NCBI GenBank assembly: GCA_964036045.1
Contig: OZ038391.1
Span: 43,659,621-43,723,620 of the forward strand
Length of the DNA stretch: 64,000 bases
Direction of reading: 5' to 3'
Source: Eutreptiella sp. 'Long Island Sound 2002'
Taxonomy: Eukaryota > Euglenozoa > Euglenophyceae > Eutreptiales > Eutreptiaceae
Made by a program: the position numbers and the translations under genes. The notes under the pieces are model-generated. The model was not told where the DNA came from and made no database searches. It saw only the letters and a list, made by a program, of their open reading frames with translations. Positions 11,001 to 24,048 of the stretch are shown here, piece after piece (the first letter of the stretch is position 1; each line of letters opens with the position of its first letter).

Positions 11001-14000
11001 GCGCTCCGCTGGTCATCTTGTTGCGCCATTCTTCCCACAGAACACCAATTGTTTTTTGCCGCTTGTGCAAATCAGATGTGTAGCATGTTGGCCCTCATGA
11101 TTTAATGCCTCCCTCACTTTGATAGGGCTAGCCCCTGCCTCTCCACCATAGGCGACCACGCAGCAAATCTCCGATGAAGTTGAAACAACTTGCTTAATAT
11201 TTCGATTCTTGACATCTCGCTCAGTGGTTGCCGGGTGTTCTTAGCGTGGTGTTGTGCGGTGCAAACTTTGGGTACGTCCAGGGACGGCCACCTCTGGCAC
11301 AAACCAAATAGGGCTGTTACATTGCGCTGATGCTTGCCACTGCATGCCCAATTGTACGGCATGGATCTATTTCAAGATGGAGCCCCAAATGAGGATATTC
11401 CTCGTACACACGCAAGAAAAAAATCCTGGAGTTGCGGGTTGCTGCAGATTTGTTCCTACCCATAAAATTCTTGAGCCACTGGTATGCCTAGAGCTGATAG
11501 GTCGCCCTGTCATGCCAAGGAAACCAAGCAAAGTGTCAGTTGCTTCCCAGCATTGTTTCCATGTGGAGCTTGGCATAGTGCAAAAGAAGCCCTCCACGCG
11601 TGTCTCCAACCATCAGTGTCAAACCTCACACCAGCAGGTACAAACCCACAACCTTTGGGTCAGGCTTGAGGGGAACCTTTGGTGTTCCTCCCAGCACCGG
11701 TTCCGTTGTTGTGTTCTACACCGGATTTGGTCCCGGTGTAGAACACGCCATGCGGGTTTCGCATCCCTCTGCCTTTTGGGGTCACCAATGGCCACCCCCG
11801 GAGACGCAAATGTAAGTCTTTCCCCCCCATGGTCCCCCCCCCCATGCTTTCTTGGCGCGGTGTGGGGGCCCGCCGGGCCTTGAGCCGTTGCGGACAGACA
11901 GGAAAAGGGGCGGGTGGAGTGCGCATGCGCACCTCATTGGTGCTTGAATTAAATCATCGGAGACACACCAAGGGGTACACCCCCTCGGATAATGGGGAAG
12001 ATCTATGTTGAACCCACGGAGTCATTATAATTGGCATCAGTTTCCTCTGTTCCCTGTTGGGTCCAGTGGATAGAACAATGAGGGGGCGGTTTTCTTTAGG
12101 CCTGTGTTCAGGCCCCAACAAGGTGACCAAGGGGGAGAGTTTGCCCGGTGCGCACCCGGCACACTACTTTTGTATTACCTATGCGCACTGGCGAGTGGCC
12201 TCAGCAAAAGCACACCCACCTGGAGACCCCCCCGCATGGCGTTGGCAGGCCGCATACCGGTGGATGACACCTGCTCAAAGGACGCCTCCATAAGCTCGTC
12301 CATGCGCTCTGTAGAATGAAGATGGGGGACCTCAACGTGATCAGAACACACCTCCACACACCCCGTCACTCCTGCCGGCTATGAGTCTGGGCTGTTGACT
12401 CCCGGCACTGCCGTCCCGTGGACATGCATGGGGGCAGTGACTGGACCATGCGATGGAGAGCGGCAGGGGAAGGGCGGCAGGGGACTCCGGGGGTGGACCC
12501 ACCTCCTCCTTCATGACACGGCCAATCGAAAGAAGCCCTGCCAACCCCCACCCCAACCCCAATCATGCCTTTTGAATCCCTGGGGCTCACAGCTTTACAA
12601 AGGCATCAGGCTTTGTATATAAGAGGGGCGGGGGGTCTTTGGCTCTAAGGGGGGGGGGGGTTGCCCAACGTGCTACTTTTGTACGAACCATCCCAACTTT
12701 AATCCCGCATTTACCCTCCCCTAGAGGATCCCCCCAAGTTGATCAAAGTGAACCGCAAACCTTCCCTACAAAGCACGCTGCATAAGACGAAATGGAGAAT
12801 TTCAACATCAATGTGAATTACTCATGTATTGGCTAATAAACAACTTGTTCCCCACAAGTGTGGGCATCAATACCTTCATTACAATAATGCTCCTGGCACT
12901 CACAACAGTTGTGAAGGTGGAGCGCCTCTGGCAACACAACGCACACACATCTGCCTCATCCTCCCCCTCATCTTGCGTGGCGGCCAAGTTGCTTTTATCA
13001 GTCCAAACATGAGGCGGGACATGGTCCCAAGGTCCATAAGGAGGGTGGCGGACCTGCCTCTGAATGCAAAATTGTGTGAAATGCAACAAAACACGCATGG
13101 ACTGGTGCAACTCATTAGGGCCGCCACACCACATGTTCCTAACCAAACCCCAATGCCACAACTGTCCAAAGATCATTGTATGATTGTTGCCGGGCCATCA
13201 AAGTTGCATTCTTTCTTCCAATGAGTGGCACAATGACATGAATCCAGCCTTTATAAGCACCATCATGGCCCCCAACCTCAAAATCAAAGAAATCACCGCG
13301 GGTACGAGACCCATCCCATCCCAAATCAAAAAGCATGGATTAGGGCTCCGCATCAAAAGTGCCCCAAAAAGATGCCTGGCGCGGTGACGCTCCACCTAAG
13401 ACCCACATGCTCGAAAAAAATCTTGACCCAAAATTTGGCTGAGGGAGAATCAAGTTTGAATAAGCAGCCCTTTGCGGGACCCACCCAAACCCCCCCCCTG
13501 TGTATTAATTCCTTATAAACAAAGCCTTAAAGGCATGAACTCTCACCCGCAGCGCAAACCCTGCAGCACACTCTCACATCAACCTCCGCGCGCGACCCAG
13601 CCCTCATAGTTCGCCCTGCCGTGCAATCACTGAGGCACCAGCACACCGATGTGCTTCCCGAAATACTCGAACTTGGCTTTGAAGATGTCCAGCGCCTGCG
13701 GAACCTGGGGTTTAACGTGGCGGCACTCAATGGATGGGAATAGGCACGTGCAAACATCACAACCCTCACGCGGAGCCAGTGCGGCAACTGCGGAGCGCCG
13801 GCGAGAACCCAAACGGCAGATGAATGACTGAATGGCAGGACCATTCTCTGTGGTTGTGGTATAATTGTCAGACCGGGTCTGCGGGCAAAGGCAGAAACAT
13901 GGAGGGCAGGTGGGGGGGTACCATAAAAGCCGATTGTTACTCTGCCTCTCGTATCCAAACCTGCTCTCGTTGGTCGAGGTCACTTGAGGAGGGGGGGGGC

Positions 14001-17000
14001 GGGGTGGGGGGGAGGGGGGGGGAGGGCGCCATAAAAGGCGAAAGGAATATGCTGGTTGGTAAACAGTTGTCATGGCAAACGGGATTGTGGGGGTAAAATA
14101 GGCCCGTCCATGAGTGTCGAGACACCGGGGGCTGGAGGTTGTCAAAGCTTTGAAAAAAAACGCAAAGCTTGGCCAACAGCTTCGCCGCGCGGGGGGGGGG
14201 GGGGGCTCAAAGCCAAAGCCCACGCTCTGTACTTGTGTCAGGGGTGGCCCAGACAGGCCTGAGTAGGCACCGCAAGGGGCGTGTGAAAAAGGGGGCCGCC
14301 AGCCGCAGACAGCGGTCGTGGGAAGCCAGAGGGAGTGCACTTGAGGCCCGACCAAAGGCAGTGTCACCGGCGATGTCAGCGCCGCTACAGAGGGGGCGAC
14401 TTGTGCAGCGTTTTGGAGGCCGCAGAAACGGGGACCCGGCTCCCCTTCTGCATAGGCCCCTTGCTCTTGCTCGAACGCATCCCCAACCACCGGCACGTGT
14501 GACACCGGCTGTTCCCTGGGCAGATCAATGAGGCATGCCACGGGCCGCACCGGGCGGGCCCTGGTGGCGATCTCGCTCGCAAGAGCGTGCCGGTGACGAA
14601 CCATCCGCCCCCTAAAAAGGCTGCCCCACATCCACGTCCGGAAGGTCCAGCTGTCGCTGCTTCTTCGGCAGACGTTGCTCGGGTCCCCAACCGAACCGCT
14701 GTCTTGACCATCGCCATGTAAACCGCAACTGCCTCTGGTGAACCGCCATATTCCACAATGACTCAAACGCATCCCTGTCATTTGTTAAGGCATGGGGAGC
14801 AATGGGCCGCGTGAGCGACCCGAGTGACGAGCGCGTTGAGGTGCGAAGACCTGCACCAAAGGCCATCCGCCTCCGTGTCTGCCCTCCGCATGTACAAAGC
14901 GGCCCAATCCACAGCTCCGTGCAGCACCCCGGCACACCAAATCCCGATGATGACGCTCCACGGAAGGCCATGCTTTGGTCAGAAGACGGAGGTCAGGTCC
15001 GGAAGCCCCCCGTTTCCCTCCCCCCCCCCCTAAGGCGCGGGTAAGTGACGGAGGTGATAGTATGTAGAGGACCAAAGGCAGACGATCAGGGCCCTGCGCG
15101 CAGCACACACGATGAAGTCGATGGAGGCCTCTCCCGCTGCGATGTTGTTCACCTCCTTCTCAATGTGGGCCCGTACCTTCGGCAGCACCAGTTCCGAGTC
15201 GATCTGCAGATGGCAGCGGAACAGAATCCGTGACGGGCACATGCCACGGGGCTGTCCTCCGTTCACGCGGAGCTCGCATCGGCCGCTGGTGGAACGGCCC
15301 CTCACTTCGACACGCCACCCAATGCCCTCTGTACACGTGCGACGGATGGAGCGCGGTGGGGGTGGGGGGATCAGGGTCTGCCCAAGAATGGTGCCGCACG
15401 GAATCCCAGGCACACCGCCCCCATCCCCCTGATCCAGTGCGGCAACGGTGTGGGGGTTGCCGCAACAGTAGCAGCGGGAAACAGGTCCGCCGAAGACGCC
15501 AGGGGCACATGTGCCGCCACCCATGCACCAATTCGGGGGGTGGGGAGCCCGCAGGGGAAGGAGGTGACCAGCACCAGTACCAACGTTCCGGTCAGCAGCG
15601 TGTCTCGGATTCCAACAAGCAGAGACCTATGCGCATACTCGTGGCACACAGCACACCACACGTACTCTGATCAAGGCTGTGTCCATTGTATGTCCGAGGG
15701 TGACCTTAGGACCAAGAGTGGGTGCAAAGATGGGTATGGGGTGTACCATAACATATAAATCGCAGCCCGCGATGGCGGCGCCGTGCTGTGATATGCACGC
15801 GTCTGAGTGAGGGGGTGAGGGTGTGCTGGGGGGGGGATTGCATGGGAGGACGGGGGACTGAATGTGGGTGGAACTGTGGAATGAGCAAGTAAGCGAGGGA
15901 TGAGGAACCACCCGTAAGGCCCTGGTCCAAGTACACAAACCCCCTCCCCACACCCGTCCGCCTTCTTCTACCCACCAACACTGTAATCCCGTCGTCCCCC
16001 GCCTCCGCGCCCTGAGGTCTGAGCCCCCCCCCCCCCCCCGTTGCGGGGACCCGTGGCACTGGGCACTGACTTAGGCGGGGGGAGTGACCCATGTCAGGAG
16101 GGCAGCAAAGTGGGTTTCAGTGGGGACTTGCGTCCACAAATTCAACCGTAGGGGCAATTGTGCGTTTGTGGAACGCGTGCGATTCGTATTCGCGTACTAT
16201 CCGGCCGCGCGCGCAATCGGGGACTGGGGAGGTGCGGCGCCGGGGTGGGGATCTCACGGGTGAGGGTGCGCGGGAATCGTTGATCGGATGGGCCCAGAGG
16301 CAGGCATGCCTTGTGGTATCCATGGACCAAGATAATGCCGAGTTTCGTGGGCACCACACGCCTTCCAGCTGCAAAATGACGGGATGCAGGAGTAAACAAG
16401 AGGGAGGTCGGAGAACAAGGCTTCGGGTGCCAGAACCAGCGCTCCACATTCGACACGTGTCCGTTGCCATGATGTGTGGCAGGCACCACGGCACAACAGC
16501 GCTGTGGGCGCAGCAACACCTTTGATGCCAACGTAGTTCCGAACGCAGATGTTGTTGATGTGCGTAGGAATACTGGCGTCGGTGCCGATCCCGTTCTGAA
16601 CAGCGCATGCAGAGGCCAGCGCTGGGGCGCGCACGTGTGCAACAGTCATCACGCCCCTGCACTGCCCCTGCACGACACATGGTTCCCGCGTCCCTGGAAG
16701 ACATCCCCTCTCCCTATCCCCCTCTTGGACCCCCCCCACAGACATGGCATTCAAGAAGAGCATGGGTAGCCCCACCCCCAGTGGACTACACCCAGGGAAG
16801 CATTATAAGGCTCAAGAGGGGGGGGGGAGGGGGGGTCCGGGACCCAAAAGTTTGTATACCATAAATGGCCCGCTAAGATTTTCCCAATTATAGATTTCAT
16901 TGTTTCCCACTATGGTCATTTTGGTCTGGAGGCGGGGGGCGGGTCCCAGGGGGTACGGCCATTCTGATACTTCCCTGACTACACCCACTGGGGAAGGTGC

Positions 17001-20000
17001 CATCCAGAATGGGCAGACGCCACTGCCCAACGAAGTGTAGAGACGGCGACGGTGGCGACGTACAAAGTGTGTGGCGTGTGTCTTTGAGGGCGAGAACTCC
17101 GTGTGTCTTGTCCCCCGTGTGGCTGGCAGGGCCTTCCCAGTGGTCGAGGACTCCGTGTGCCTCAGGCTGCGGGCTCCCTCTGGCCACCCCCTCTTCGGGG
17201 GGGGGGGGGGGCTCCGTGTGCCATAACCCAAACATATGCTGGCTGCTCTTTGGGGTGAGGACTCCAGCGCCTGTGGCCAACGGACGCCTCTGGCAGGTCG
17301 TTGGACGCTGGAGCCCAGTACTGCCAGAGCAGACCAGAGCAGGGTCTCCCGACTCCTGCTAGTGACCTGCATCCTGCATGCCCCATGGCCCAAATAAAGG
17401 GCTGGTCCATGTCCCCAACCGGAAAGGGGCTGGTACATATCCCGAACCGGAAAGGGACCATGCAAAAAGCGTGGGTTAGGGCTCAGTATCAAAAGTGGCC
17501 CAAGAAGATGCCGGGCGCGCTGACACTCCCCCTGGGCGCAAGCGGATATTTGTACATACACACACTACTATGACGAAGATGGGGGGGGAGGGGGGGGAAC
17601 CCTCTCTACGGAGCCCCACCAGCCCCTCTGGAGGGGGCCTCCATGTCCTCCAAGGTGACCGAGACCCCACAATTCAGCAAAACAGAAAATGGTATTTTGG
17701 GAATCAGCACGACGATGGGGTGAAGGAGGGATAGAGGTGAGGGGACGAGGGCTCCTCCAAAACGTCCTCCAGAAATCAGCACCTTCAACAGCCGGAACTT
17801 CAATGACAACCCCAAATGTAAGCACACCCACAGTGGAGGTCATCCATGGCAGTGACCACGCAGTGGAGACCCACGGGGGCTGAAAGCCAACAAAACAGAG
17901 CGTCGCTATACAACCTCTGTGCAATGCCACAGTCTGTCGCCTCAATCAACCGCCGTTGGACCATCAAACACCAAGGAAGAGAGACATCTTCAAGTAAACA
18001 GACTGCGCCACCTTCGCTTCCCTTTGACAACACTAGAGCGTCCAAGCATCCCCTGAGGATCCGTTTGGGAACCTACCTTCTCCATTAGGCCAATGAGTTC
18101 GGCTTCAGAGAGATAGTCTGGGGGCTCTGTCTTGCCCTCCTTCAGGGCGAGGCTCGTCACATCCACAGTATCTCCCACTTTGAGCTCCGGCAACCTGCAG
18201 CAAACCCACGTGTGGTCATGCAAGTGCTCATGGGCACGCACGCCAGTGTACACAAAGAAGCAAAGCACAGTTGTCATAACAAGGGTCCCAGTCATCGCAA
18301 ACCCATTTTACGGACGTCACCAACAACTTGAGGGCCCATCCCGTTTAACGGATTCTCCGCAAGGTTGAGGGCCCAAGCCCAACCCAAGTGGACCACAATC
18401 CTTGTTGTCCCACACAAACACCCACAACGCACAACCACAACAAAGCAGCAACGCAAGAAACAAGAATACATGCCTGAGCAGAGGTCTAGGGGCAAGTCTA
18501 GGCTTTCTATGAATAATGACCTCCTGTTCCCTGGAAATCACAGCGTGCGCAACGCACAAAGTAGTGCGTGTATGTGCTTGTGTATGTTCGCATGTGTGTG
18601 TGTGTGTGTGTGTGCACCTGTGTGTGTATGTGTGTGTGCCTGCTTGTGTGTATGCGTTTGTGATTCTGTGAGTGCCAAACGTGCTGTTGGCCAGGATGTT
18701 GCACCAATGGGAATGGGTAGATGCGTGCACCCTAAATGTACCCTGAGCTATGCCTTAAACCCTGCAGCGGGGCTAGTAGTGGTGAAGGGCCTGTCCCTAT
18801 GCAGACCCGTGTGCCCTTGCGGCATGGATCAGTTGAGGGCAGCCATGGGCACCCCCTACCTCTCCGCCTGCTGGTGGAGTTGTAGCTCCTGGAGGGCACA
18901 TATCTTTTGTGCCTTGAGGCCCCTGCCCAGGCTTAAGGAGCACTACACATGCCCGCCTGTGGGCTTGCCACACCCACATCCATTCGTCTAGGAACCGGCG
19001 GATGAATTCAGTCCCTGTGGCGTGGGGGCCAGTGAGCTCCATGTTTGCTTGCAGAGACAGGGTGGCTATGGCTGCCGCCCACTGTTCTAGCCCCGTGGGC
19101 TCCCAGAGCTGCTCGCAAATTGGGGTTGCTACCAAGCCTAGGCATCCAACCACGCTATAATGTATTGTTTGGCTGACCGCCACTCATGAGACCATGCACC
19201 ACATGTCTAGGATTGGGTGGCCGTCTCCATGGATGTCCCGTAGAGGAGGCACACACGTGCATTTATGTATGTTGCCAACTGGTCCCTTTGGACCTACAAG
19301 ACTAGCTCCAAGACCAAGTAACCCTCCTAGTGTGGGTATACTATGACAACCGATGGGGCTGCGAGTGGGCTGGCTCAACCGGGATCAGCAGCAACACGCC
19401 GTGGCTCACTAAATAAACAATGGCCTTCCATGATGATGCCAGCAGAGTGGTCCACACACCACATTACAACGTTAAATGTGACCAAGCAATCATCGATGAA
19501 CATGGAGCAAATTGATGTATACTCCTCTTCTATGTAATCCACAGACCCTTCATCGTCAGAGAGGGGGTCTTCTTCAATAGGGCTCAACAAATTCAGATTT
19601 GGAGCGGGGGGCGCAACAAGCCTATCCTTGCAGATTACATACACACACACACACACACACATGCATGCATGCATACAAATATGGTTTGCCCCCACGCATG
19701 CATGCACACATACACACGCACCCACACTTACACATACACACACACACACACACACCCACACATTGCACACGCGCGCGCATCACATACGCACACACATACA
19801 CGTGCACACACAAACACACACATATACCAAGGAGAAAGGGGCACAATAGGGAATGCCAGGCAGCTGCCACCATGTGCTAGCGTGTCATAGACCAGTCTAG
19901 CCCTCCCCATAGACCGGTCTGGCCCTCCCTTATAGCCTGCACCTTGCAAATCGAAACCAGGTTGCCTAAACATGCTGTAGAAACATGCACGCAAGCACAT

Positions 20001-20280
20001 CGACATACACCCACACCTACACCCACACCCACACCCACACCCACAAATAGACATGCTTGCACGAGCACACACCTGTGGGTCCTTAGTGGCCACATCCAAT
20101 TAAGCATTGAGTTTTGTTGTCCATTGGGACGCTGTGGTCACTATGTTGCCACCCAATGTGGGGTTTGGTTGGGCCTTGGAGTGTGTGGGTGTCATGATGG
20201 TGTATGCCATCACTGCAATGGCCGTGTGCCATGTAGGTGCCAAGGGCGCCCACGAAAGATTCAAAGTCCGAGACTAGTTT

Positions 20281-20347
<67 letters not shown>

Positions 20348-20546
20348 GGGTTGACCTCACCTGGCTCCTACAATGCCCTTGACAAGCACAAGTGCACACG
20401 TGCATGTGTGTGTGTGGGGGGGGGGGGGATGAGTGCAGAAGCCAGTCTTACCAACATGCGATCGCAAGGATGTTGTGCACGAGGGAAAAGACAGACGGGC
20501 GTGCGTGAGTGTGCATGTGTGTGTGCACATGCCTGCATGTGTGTAG

Positions 20547-20577
<31 letters not shown>

Positions 20578-23500
20578 ATTGTAGGTAGTTGTGTGTATGT
20601 GTGTTTTGTGAGGCAGCACAGATCTATAGGATAACACACAGCCAAGGAGCTCAAGGACATCCCAAGGACCACAAGCCCGAAGCACAACGCAGTACTGAGT
20701 CATTACTTCGCGTCTGATACGAGATGAAATCTGTTCAATGGCGCACGGCCATGCTGCGTAGAGTATGTGCCGTGGAAGGGACGGGGAGACCTGGCCAATC
20801 TTGCTTCAAAGGAGGTGGGAACACACTGATGTATCAGTCGGACACTCATCATCGTGTGATATGATTCCCTCCACACCAACCACACCACATACAACATAAG
20901 TGCAAAAACAGGGGCGCCGAAAGCAGTACCTGCCACCTTGTTATACTGGATACTTGGCTGATCAAAGCACATGCATGGGGGCCATCGCCAATAGCCAGAG
21001 GCTTCGGGGCGGCCCGCGCATACCCGCCGGTGCTTCACTGTGCTCATCCACATATTTGGTGGGCGGGTGTGACGTGCTTTGGCACATCACTTCCCAGCAC
21101 AGCCATATGGCCACCTGGCCTCAGATTACCATGCGCCTGCTATTTTGCTTACTTTTAAGCGCGCACAGTGCGGCACAAAGCAGGCGCACGGCCTGCTTTG
21201 TGCTGCGTGCTGCGTGCACAAAGGGGGCACGGCACATCACAACAAAGAGCATTCACAAAGCGTGCAAAGCACACCACAGAGAGTGCATTGCAGGTTAGGC
21301 CTTGCCTCGGACAGGCGTCCACAAGGGTCACACCCCTTTTCCGGCCCATTCGCGATGGGAACTACAACCAGTACCTCCACACCATGACAAGGTATCTGGC
21401 CCCATAAGTCTAGTTGGGGGGTGGGGGTGGGGGGCTCCTCGTGAAAAAATTCCTCTGCTGAAACATGTTTGGTCGTGGGGCAACATGTTGAGGAGCTCAA
21501 CGCAGTGCCCCACCCACAACCATCCACGACGGCTTGATGGCTGAGTCTGTGCACCTGTACCCCAAGAATACTCCAGCCTGCAGTCACCACCTGCCAGATG
21601 TGCTCCTCCACTTCAAAACAAGAGAACACACCGGGCGTCACTGAACATGGCCCAGGGCGTGATCTCAATGAAGCCGGGCTGGTCCATTTGGCGGCCTACG
21701 ACTTGGAACTGCTCATCCCCGATCTTAAAAATGGCTTTGGTGCGGGTGTACTTGCAGTCCGGAGACAGAGAGGCAATGAACTGGCGTGAGATGTAGTCAT
21801 AGAGCCTGTGTATTGTCGGATGTGGAGGGCAGCAGAATGGGGGGCAGATGTAGCAAAACGGTCGGGGGACTGTCACCATGCGGAAGCGGAGGGGGCACGG
21901 GGCATAAGCAGAAACTGGATTCATCAGCGGAGAAGGGGGGCGAAGGGAGCTTCAATATATCTCCTTCCTCAGCGTCCCCCCAAAGGGAGGTTTCGCTGAC
22001 ACCATCCCTACAAACCCACTCCGGGTTTGTAGGGAGGATTCAGGGCAGTAGCAGGTAGCAGCGGTGGAGGAGGCCTAGGGCCTGCCAAAATCCGCATAAC
22101 GCTCAACTTACACACTTACCTGTCACCTCCCTGACCCGAGGTTTGTCTTTTGGGCTTCCAGGCTTTGTCACGGACCTGCGTTCATACCCACTTTGCTCTG
22201 TCTCCTGGAATCCAGGCTGGGGGCGCTCAAAGTCAGGTGGCAAGCCACCCACTAACTGTCGCTTGAAAAGAAAGGGGGTGAGGGGGGGCTCAGGGTCTGT
22301 GGTGCTTTCGACGGGGGGGGCTTGGCTTTGAGCATACCTTCACCACGTGTCCACTTCCTGAGGCTGACGTGTTCGTACAGCCCCCCTTTCCCCCTGACAT
22401 TTTGATCACATCACAAAGAGAACGGGTGATGTTGCTCTGTCATTGGCAACCATGCAGCCCCAGTGTCCCTCCTGTTTCAGTGGGCCCCAACGCAGAATCA
22501 TTCAGCCACATTTCCTTCCCCGTTTGGGTGGCTGGTGATGATTCTGCAAGGAGAGGATGCGGGGAGAAAGCGCCACTTGGGGTCACAAGGCCCAAGCAAC
22601 GAGTGGCCTGGTTAAGCTATTGAGTGACAGTCTTCCGTGGAGTAAACCCTCCTCCTCCCTTCCATGTGCAAAGGGCAATGAGAGGAAAAGCAAGTGGTGA
22701 CACTCTTCCTCAAAGCAACTCCTTGGCTCGTTGCATGTGCCCTCAAAATGAAGATATGGCCCAATTTTCAATTTTGAATTTTTCATTGAGTGTTTAGCCT
22801 GCCAAATCTCCATTGTTTCTGTCTTTTTTCCGGTTTTCCATGGGTCCAATTATTTTGCTCTGATTCTCCCACCATTTCTTGCCAAAGCACAACATATGGC
22901 ACCTTTTCCTTTGTGTGCTAGTGGAAGACCCAGGACAATTTCTCAACAAGGCCAAAGTCCCACCACTGGCAAAAGGTTGCTCGGGGTTTTTTTTTTGGCA
23001 GCCACATGGGCTTGGAACAATGGAACGTTGCGTTGCAACTATTGGTCACACAAGGGGGCTTGCCATAAAAGCTAAGTAAGTATGCTAGTTGGTACTTCCG
23101 GGTGCACGCAATGGTTTGAATTTACGGAATAAACTGTTTGTTCCAAATCTTGGGGAAAAGCATCTTTTCTACGTGAGAGTGGGACAAGTGCTGCTTCTGC
23201 CCCTTGGGGTCAAAAGGTTTGGGTGGGGGGGGGGGGGTATGGGAAATACTTGATGCATACCCTTTTTAAGGCCGTATGCCTAGCAATCCACTGCCCACAA
23301 GGGACTCACATGTAACAAATATGCTTCCCATGAAATGTATATTTGGTCAGGGGTATTGCTACATCTCTTCTCTGGTATTCGGAACCAAAAACTTTTTTAG
23401 TTGGCCCATGGAGACAACAATCGTTTCCACATGATGGTGTGCCGTGGTATTGAACTACTTTCTCCAAGCACTTCTTGGTAGGAACGCCCAAAGTGGTGTT

Positions 23501-23981
23501 TTGGGGGTACTAGTTTTTGGTCTTCGCAAAGATTGTGCACCCCCCCCCCCCTTGTATCAGATAGTGCCCCCCCCCCCCCCCCAGTGGGGGTTCTCAAGCA
23601 GAGGGCAAAAGGCAGCAGGGTGAGAAGCAGGAACACAGGTGCAGCATGGGTCACAGGGGAAACTAATCATGTACGGACATGCCAAATATGTGTCACAATT
23701 ACAGTTGATGAGGAGGCGAAGGCTCTGGCAACATTAAACGCACAATTCAGGGCAACTCAAATATAGAGGGACGTTCTGAGAGCATTGGTCAGTTGGCAAC
23801 CACTTTTGACAGACAGGCGTTGACACAACCCACTCCAAGTTGCTGATGGGAGGAACAGAGCTTCTACCGCAACCCATGACACCCCCAAACAGCTAGCAAG
23901 AGTAAATTGGAGCCACCCTTGTGTCTGTTCATGTCCAGAGCAACAACATATTGATGACGCCTAGTGGGCTCTTACTCTCTC

Positions 23982-24048
<67 letters not shown>

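Larger units (their letters stand above)
8828..12257. other. TOP3B intronic DNA, no other gene recognised
   Basis: Between the MDELMEASF and RLYCAAC exons. Contains the candidate bridging exon at 9595-9634, a short (AC)n at 10160-10178, a poly-G run near 10655-10668 and a perfect hairpin at 11711-11746. No separate gene could be supported on either strand. Confidence 0.5.
18195..21631. other. TOP3B intron rich in TG/CA microsatellites
   Basis: No second gene recognised. Contains TG/CA tracts at 18593-18614, 19638-19662, 19726-19812, 20283-20344 (about 31 GT units) and 20550-20577, a degenerate CACACC array at 20009-20045 and a perfect hairpin at 21173-21203. Open frames here are mainly Cys-Val or His-Thr low-complexity translations of the dinucleotide tracts. 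Confidence 0.7.

Noticed and set aside
13627-14781. 384-codon minus-strand frame
   Set aside because: Only its last part (13647-13704) is a TOP3B exon; the rest is intron that happens to lack stops and shows no conserved motif.
19599-20703. His-Thr and Cys-Val frames
   Set aside because: Translations of CA/TG microsatellites.
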